The notes under the pieces were generated by a model that did no database searches, was not told where the DNA came from, and saw nothing but the letters and a program-made list of their open reading frames with translations. Shown piece after piece: positions 14,129 through 17,376 of a DNA stretch of 17,376 nt. Position 1 is the stretch's first letter, and the number at the start of each line of letters is the position of its first letter. Both the position numbers and the translations under genes were made by a program. The stretch is from FEN-727 sp036508635 (lineage in GTDB: Bacteria; Actinomycetota; Geothermincolia; Fen-727; Anoxymicrobiaceae). Where the stretch lies: positions 1-17,376 of the forward strand of contig DATCGY010000265.1 in NCBI GenBank assembly GCA_036508635.1, read 5' to 3'.

Positions 14129-14608
14129 ATGAGATCTAAACGGTTAGACTGGATTATCACGATTATTATCACTGCCGTGATGCTGGGGCTGCTCATGGGA
14201 TTGGTGGGTTGCGGTGGTCAGGGCAAACCCAAGGTGATGGTTTTCCTGGGTAAGAGCAGCAAATCCTACGACACGATGAAACCGGTGGTCGACAAGCTCC
14301 AGAAACAGTTTGGAAAAAAGGTGATCTGGGTGAACGTCGACTACGACGACCCCGCCAGCAAAGGCGAGATCAACAAATACCACGTGAGCATGAACCCGAC
14401 CGTCATCCTGTTCAATTCTCAGGGTCAGATAAAGGAAACATACATGGGGTCGGCCCGCGAGGATATGCTCTCCGCCACTATAGAAAGCTTTATTCCCGGT
14501 ACTTCAAAAAAGCAGACCAGCCAGCCGGGCTCGGTGACCACCCCGGCGGCACCCGTGACGCCGGGATCTTCGATACCTGTGAACGTCCCCCAGACTTCGG
14601 GTCCCTGA
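14129..14608 (+). CDS. Thioredoxin-fold lipoprotein lacking the CXXC motif
   Basis: The ATG at 14129 has GGAGGA 5 nt upstream and gives 159 residues; the longer open frame from 14003 lacks a comparable site. A basic start, a hydrophobic stretch (8-27) and the lipobox LVGC place the lipidated cysteine at Cys28, so it should sit on the outer face of the membrane. Residues 34-122 fit a thioredoxin fold: KVMVFLGK, MKPVVDKLQKQFG, KVIWVNVDYDD, YHVSMNPTVILFN with the cis-proline at Pro90, and a terminal helix. Where thioredoxins carry WCxxC the sequence reads KSSKSYDTMKP, so both redox cysteines are replaced. The C-terminal 35 residues are Pro/Thr/Ser-rich and probably disordered. It is the first gene of a redox operon. 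A structural or chaperone-like role is more likely than disulfide exchange. Confidence 0.8.
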   Translation: MRSKRLDWIITIIITAVMLGLLMGLVGCGGQGKPKVMVFLGKSSKSYDTMKPVVDKLQKQFGKKVIWVNVDYDDPASKGEINKYHVSMNPTVILFNSQGQIKETYMGSAREDMLSATIESFIPGTSKKQTSQPGSVTTPAAPVTPGSSIPVNVPQTSGP

Positions 14609-14640
14609 GTGGTCTCAAGTCGGGGGGTTCGATTTCGAAC

Positions 14641-14676
14641 CTTGAGAGCGGTCTCTCCAGGCCGCCCAGGGCCGGG
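14641..14676. repeat. Palindromic repeat, copy B (3' end divergent)
   Basis: The copy begins CTTGAGAGCGGTCT and ends GCCGGG, aligning with the first 36 nt of the 5839-5894 element. The first hairpin is kept (GCGGTCT / AGGCCGC, with one G-T pair); the second hairpin is lost. Confidence 0.6.
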
Positions 14677-14691
14677 TGTAACCAGAAAGGA

Positions 14692-14746
14692 CTCGAGGGG
14701 AGTCTCTGAGGCCGCCCGGAGCCGGGCCTGAGAGACCCGGCTCAAG
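14692..14746. repeat. Palindromic repeat, copy C
   Basis: The unit is bounded by CTCGAG and CTCAAG. It shares CCGCCCGGAGCCGGG, then CTGAGAG and CCCGGCTCAAG with copy A at 5839-5894. The second hairpin GAGCCGGG / CCCGGCTC is intact; the first is weak. Confidence 0.7.
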
Positions 14747-14758
14747 CAACAGGAGGCC

Positions 14759-14926
14759 GTGAGGAAAAAGGTGACGATGGCGGGATACTTCAAGAAGGTG
14801 CGGATCTCCTACCTGTTGCTGTTCTTCTTTGTTGCGATCTTCGCGCTCGGCCTGTTCTGGGGGGGGTTCGGTAAAGTCCTGGCCAACGGCATTGTTATCT
14901 GCCTTGACTGCATAGGACTCATCTGA
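14759..14926 (+). CDS. Small CXXC membrane protein, CD1871A-like
   Basis: A 55-residue protein (from the GTG at 14759) with a basic N-terminus, one membrane helix (about 17-36, rich in L, F and V) and a C-terminal tail ANGIVICLDCIGLI. The CLDC motif (Cys48, Cys51) followed by IG near the end matches what I recall of the CD1871A-family CXXC proteins, which are found next to polyferredoxin genes. The start is uncertain: GTG 14759 lies only 2 nt after AGGAGG, and GTG 14771 or ATG 14777 are alternatives. It ends 2 nt before the NapH-like gene, so the two are surely co-transcribed. The CXXC could exchange disulfides with, or hold a metal for, the neighbouring protein; this is an inference. Confidence 0.75.
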   Translation: MRKKVTMAGYFKKVRISYLLLFFFVAIFALGLFWGGFGKVLANGIVICLDCIGLI

Positions 14927-14928
14927 GG

Positions 14929-15867
14929 ATGAGGGTCCGGCGCTGGACTCAGATAGCGGGAACCCTGCTTGCCAATCCATGGTTCGCATACTTAAGCACC
15001 AGGACCATCTACCAGGGCAGGGTTAAAGGCATATGTTTCCCCGGTTTCAACTGCTATGCGTGCCCGCTGGCGATGATGTCCTGCCCTATCGGCAGCCTTC
15101 AGCAATCTCTCACGCTTATCAGCCCGAACAAGAGCGCCTCGGCGGCGGGCGGTGCTTTCGGGCAGGTCGCGCGACAGGCGGCAACAAACTCCATCGGGGC
15201 CCTGCTCTATGTTCTTGGATTCATAGGCATCGTCGGCGTTGTAAGTGGGCGCCTGGTTTGCGGCTGGATCTGTCCTTTCGGGTTTCTCCAGGATCTCCTC
15301 TATAAGATACCTTCTCCAAAGCTGAAGCTCCCTCGCTTCATGCGCTACGGAAAATACGTGATGCTCGCCGTACTCGCCATGCTGATACCCTACCTCACGG
15401 GCGTGCACTGGTACTCGAGGCTGTGTCCTGCCGGGTCGCTCGAAGGAGCCCTTCCACTCGAGGCGATACCACCCAGAGCCTCCCTGCCGCCGATCGGCTG
15501 GTTCTTCTGGTTGAAGATCGGGATACTCGTTTTTTTCCTGGCATGGATGGTCGTCACCAAGCGCCCGTTCTGCAGGACCGCCTGCGCGCTCGGAGCGGCA
15601 TACGCGATTCTGACGCCGGTCAGCCTCTACAGGATGCATGTCGATAGCACATGCGACGGGTGCGAGAAGTGCCGGGAAGTCTGCCCCGTCGACATCAGCA
15701 TCTACGAAAACGCCAACTCGCCAGAGTGCGTGCGATGCCTGGACTGCAAGAAGGAATGCCCTGTGGGCGCTGTCAGTTCGGGCTTCCGCCTTGGCCTCAC
15801 CGGTGGCGAGGAAGATGAGCCATTACCGGAAAAAGGCACTGTTGAAAAGGAAGGCGGCAAGCACTGA
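14929..15867 (+). CDS. NapH/MauN-like membrane polyferredoxin
   Basis: A 312-residue membrane protein of the NapH/Fer4_5 type that carries electrons between membrane quinol or ferredoxin pools and partner proteins. An N-terminal cysteine group is present: C36, C42, C45 and C52 in GFNCYACPLAMMSCPIGSLQ. Hydrophobic segments are at about 90-106, 143-158 and 190-210. Signature motifs are CGWICPFGFLQ (111-121), RLCPAGSLEGA (165-174ff) and FCRTACALGA (C215, C219). Two classical [4Fe-4S] motifs follow in a soluble tail: C242, C245, C248, C252 and C267, C270, C273, C277. The C-terminal 25 residues are acidic and charged. The redox partner in this operon is unknown. The last 45 nt overlap the end of a convergent gene. 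Confidence 0.9.
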   Translation: MRVRRWTQIAGTLLANPWFAYLSTRTIYQGRVKGICFPGFNCYACPLAMMSCPIGSLQQSLTLISPNKSASAAGGAFGQVARQAATNSIGALLYVLGFIGIVGVVSGRLVCGWICPFGFLQDLLYKIPSPKLKLPRFMRYGKYVMLAVLAMLIPYLTGVHWYSRLCPAGSLEGALPLEAIPPRASLPPIGWFFWLKIGILVFFLAWMVVTKRPFCRTACALGAAYAILTPVSLYRMHVDSTCDGCEKCREVCPVDISIYENANSPECVRCLDCKKECPVGAVSSGFRLGLTGGEEDEPLPEKGTVEKEGGKH

Positions 15868-16137
15868 TATCGCTGCCGTCGCGATAAACCTCACCAGGGC
15901 CCGGCCGCCCCGCTCGCGCCTGTAGTCGGTCCGATAATGATAGAAGCCACCTGAAGCGACAAGGCAAGCTCCCGCAAGCACTCCGACGCAGCCGGGCAAT
16001 CCGAATCGATGCGACGACGAGCAGGCGGACAATCCCCACAGGAACACCCCGAGCCCCGGGCCGAGCATCGCCAGCAGTATGGCGAGCTGGCGAAATCCAG
16101 CTCTCGTTTCCTGGTGTAGAGTCTTGTTGGTCACCAT
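15823..16137 (-). CDS. Small three-helix membrane protein, unknown
   Basis: A 104-residue protein with three predicted membrane helices (about 17-37, 46-65 and 83-102) and a basic loop (HYRTDYRRERGGR, 67-79). I do not recognise a family. The ATG has AAGGAGG 4 nt upstream, and the gene overlaps the stop of the preceding gene by 7 nt (ATGGTGA), a sign of translational coupling. Its 3' end overlaps the convergent NapH-like gene by 45 nt. By position it could be an immunity or chaperone protein for the large hydrophobic protein upstream, but nothing in the sequence proves that. Confidence 0.6.
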   Translation of the reverse strand: MVTNKTLHQETRAGFRQLAILLAMLGPGLGVFLWGLSACSSSHRFGLPGCVGVLAGACLVASGGFYHYRTDYRRERGGRALVRFIATAAISVLAAFLFNSAFFR

Positions 16138-17376
16138 TCAGCCTCCTTCTCGTTGAGGACTTTCTTCATTCCGGACTCCAGGCCACTCTTGATGCCTGAC
16201 TGCATACCTTTCCTGGCAATTTTCACCAGGAGATCCCCCAGTCTCTCACCGATTCCCCGGCGGAAGAGCGAGAACCTGGAGAGTAACGCTCTGAGGCCCT
16301 CACCGTTGAACGAGAGTGCGATGCAACCCATTGCCGCTCCCGCCGCGAAGCTGGCTACCAGGCCGGACAGCGTTATCGGCTTGTGCGTGGCAAGGCACGC
16401 CAGGGCGTCGAGTGTTGCCGCGAACGAACCGGAGATGGTGACATAGGCGAGCTTCTGTCCCAGTGAAAGCGCGAGCTCTTTGCAGATGACGAGCACTCCC
16501 TGAAGCCGGATCGAGAGCTGTTCGAAGACAAAGACGGTCTGGGAGCCCAGCCCGGTGACCGTCGCGCCCGCCCAGCTCTCACCGATTGTGAAAAAGCCCG
16601 TCAGTCGCTCGGTGAAAATGCCGCTGCTGAGGACCCTGGCGAATGCGCCTGAGAGCGCACCCACACAAAACGCCACGAGCATTCTCCTGATAGAGACGTG
16701 ACCGGTGAACGCGTAAGAAATGCCCGATTCAAAGATAGCTGCGAAGACACCATTCCAGAAGGCGGCCTTGAGCGTTCCCGCTACGCCCACTTCGGCCCAC
16801 CCGGCCGCGAACGTGCCGGACAGCATGCCGCAACTGGCTGCACCGGCGGCCACGACCGCGCCGGCGGCCAGGCTTCTCGTGAAACAGCCGGCCAGCGAGA
16901 AGCCTGACGGGTGCGATGCCGCATAATATATAGCCATCGCGATGCAGGCGATGGCTCCGGCAATGCCTGCGATAATAGCAGCGACAGCGGAGATCGGCAG
17001 CAGGATGAACGCGACTACCACGCCCAGGACGACAACCACTGCCGCGGCCAGCCCTGCCGCTATAGCCTGGACATACCTGTTGCTCCAGACATATTTCGCG
17101 GCGGCTGCGACCTTGCTCATCGCCGGGTACAGGATATGTTGCCACGCGGCCACGCACCCCCGGCCTACCCATGACGCTGCCGTCTCCACCCCTCCCCATG
17201 CGCACTCGATGCCTCTCGAGATAAAACCGAGGATGCCGTGAGCTTCTGGACGTGTCTCCAGGCGGTCGCTATGGCGGGACCGATTGGAGCTTCCGGACTC
17301 ACCTGCGGGCCCGGTCGAAACGGTCCCCTTACCGTCGTCACCACGCTCAACGGGGCAGAGCCGCACGTAGGAGGAG
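16131..17376 (-). CDS. Large Ala/Gly-rich hydrophobic protein, 5' end open; RHS C-terminus-like
   Basis: The frame is open to the window edge; a GTG at 17366 is the first internal candidate (411 residues) but has no visible ribosome binding site, so the gene probably starts outside. Numbered from that GTG, residues 1-45 are polar and low in structure. Residues 50-98 hold amphipathic helices ending KYVWSNRYVQ. Residues 99-148 form two long hydrophobic helices. About 156-350 alternate Gly/Ala-rich hydrophobic segments. 361-405 is a basic amphipathic tail. The WSNRYVQAIAAG passage followed by membrane-spanning A/V/G segments resembles the regions after the core of actinobacterial RHS or other polymorphic-toxin proteins. 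This is from memory and weak, and no catalytic motif is visible. It is translationally coupled to the small membrane gene downstream. Confidence 0.55.
   Translation of the reverse strand, partial: SSYVRLCPVERGDDGKGTVSTGPAGESGSSNRSRHSDRLETRPEAHGILGFISRGIECAWGGVETAASWVGRGCVAAWQHILYPAMSKVAAAAKYVWSNRYVQAIAAGLAAAVVVVLGVVVAFILLPISAVAAIIAGIAGAIACIAMAIYYAASHPSGFSLAGCFTRSLAAGAVVAAGAASCGMLSGTFAAGWAEVGVAGTLKAAFWNGVFAAIFESGISYAFTGHVSIRRMLVAFCVGALSGAFARVLSSGIFTERLTGFFTIGESWAGATVTGLGSQTVFVFEQLSIRLQGVLVICKELALSLGQKLAYVTISGSFAATLDALACLATHKPITLSGLVASFAAGAAMGCIALSFNGEGLRALLSRFSLFRRGIGERLGDLLVKIARKGMQSGIKSGLESGMKKVLNEKEAEW

Larger units (their letters stand above)
14609..14758. other. Repeat-filled gap inside the redox operon
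   Basis: This 150-nt gap contains no gene. It is filled with inverted repeats: TCTCAAG (14613-14619) pairs with CTTGAGA (14641-14647) around a perfect GGTTCGA/TCGAACC hairpin (14626-14641). Two related palindromic-repeat copies follow. AGGAGG at 14751-14756 precedes the next gene. Confidence 0.6.

Noticed and set aside
14626..14641. tRNA T-arm-like GGTTCGATTTCGAACC
   Set aside because: It is a perfect hairpin with a 2-nt loop rather than a 7-nt T-loop, and no acceptor or anticodon arms surround it.

Overview
The window reads as GC-rich bacterial chromosome. It most resembles an anaerobic, deep-branching actinobacterium of the Coriobacteriia/Geothermincolia kind. This is an inference from three things: a compact actinobacterial-type Tad locus, an aldehyde:ferredoxin oxidoreductase, and a NapH-like/CXXC mini-protein redox locus. 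No rRNA or tRNA is present to fix the taxonomy. TTG starts are common, and sigma70-type promoters with TATAAT-like -10 boxes can be read on both strands.

Positions 1-5756 (+ strand) hold a Tad (tight adherence, type IVc) pilus locus in two parts. The first part is the tadA/cpaF ATPase (cut by the window edge), tadB and tadC, ending in a strong hairpin terminator. About 1 kb follows with no intact gene. It is partly AT-rich and carries a truncated histidine-kinase remnant on the - strand. The second part has its own promoter and encodes a Flp pilin, a prepilin peptidase, a TadE pseudopilin, and a TadG-like protein fused to an NlpC/P60 peptidase domain. Together these would process pilin, assemble the fibre and perhaps open the cell wall for it.

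Positions 5757-6145 carry no gene but are rich in repeats: a twin-hairpin palindromic element and a tandem repeat of about 29 bp with an inverted partner. On the - strand, 6146-7843 encodes a PilB/GspE-type ATPase behind its own promoter.

Positions 7954-13897 (- strand) encode, in transcription order, an aldehyde:ferredoxin oxidoreductase (tungsten/molybdenum pterin), an SCP2 lipid-binding protein with an N-terminal hydrophobic anchor, a DUF362 protein and a phenylacetate-CoA-ligase-like adenylating enzyme. The set suggests aldehyde/carboxylate/acyl-CoA conversion linked to ferredoxin, but the substrate is unknown.

Positions 14061-15867 (+ strand) form a redox operon divergent from the oxidoreductase gene. 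It encodes a thioredoxin-fold lipoprotein that has lost its CXXC, a 55-residue membrane protein ending in a CXXC motif (CD1871A-like), and a NapH-like polyferredoxin membrane protein. Two more palindromic-repeat copies lie inside this operon.

Positions 15823-17376 (- strand) encode a long alanine/glycine-rich hydrophobic protein, open to the window edge and reminiscent of the C-terminal part of RHS/polymorphic-toxin proteins. It overlaps by 7 nt a three-helix small membrane protein. Whether this is a toxin-immunity pair is speculative.
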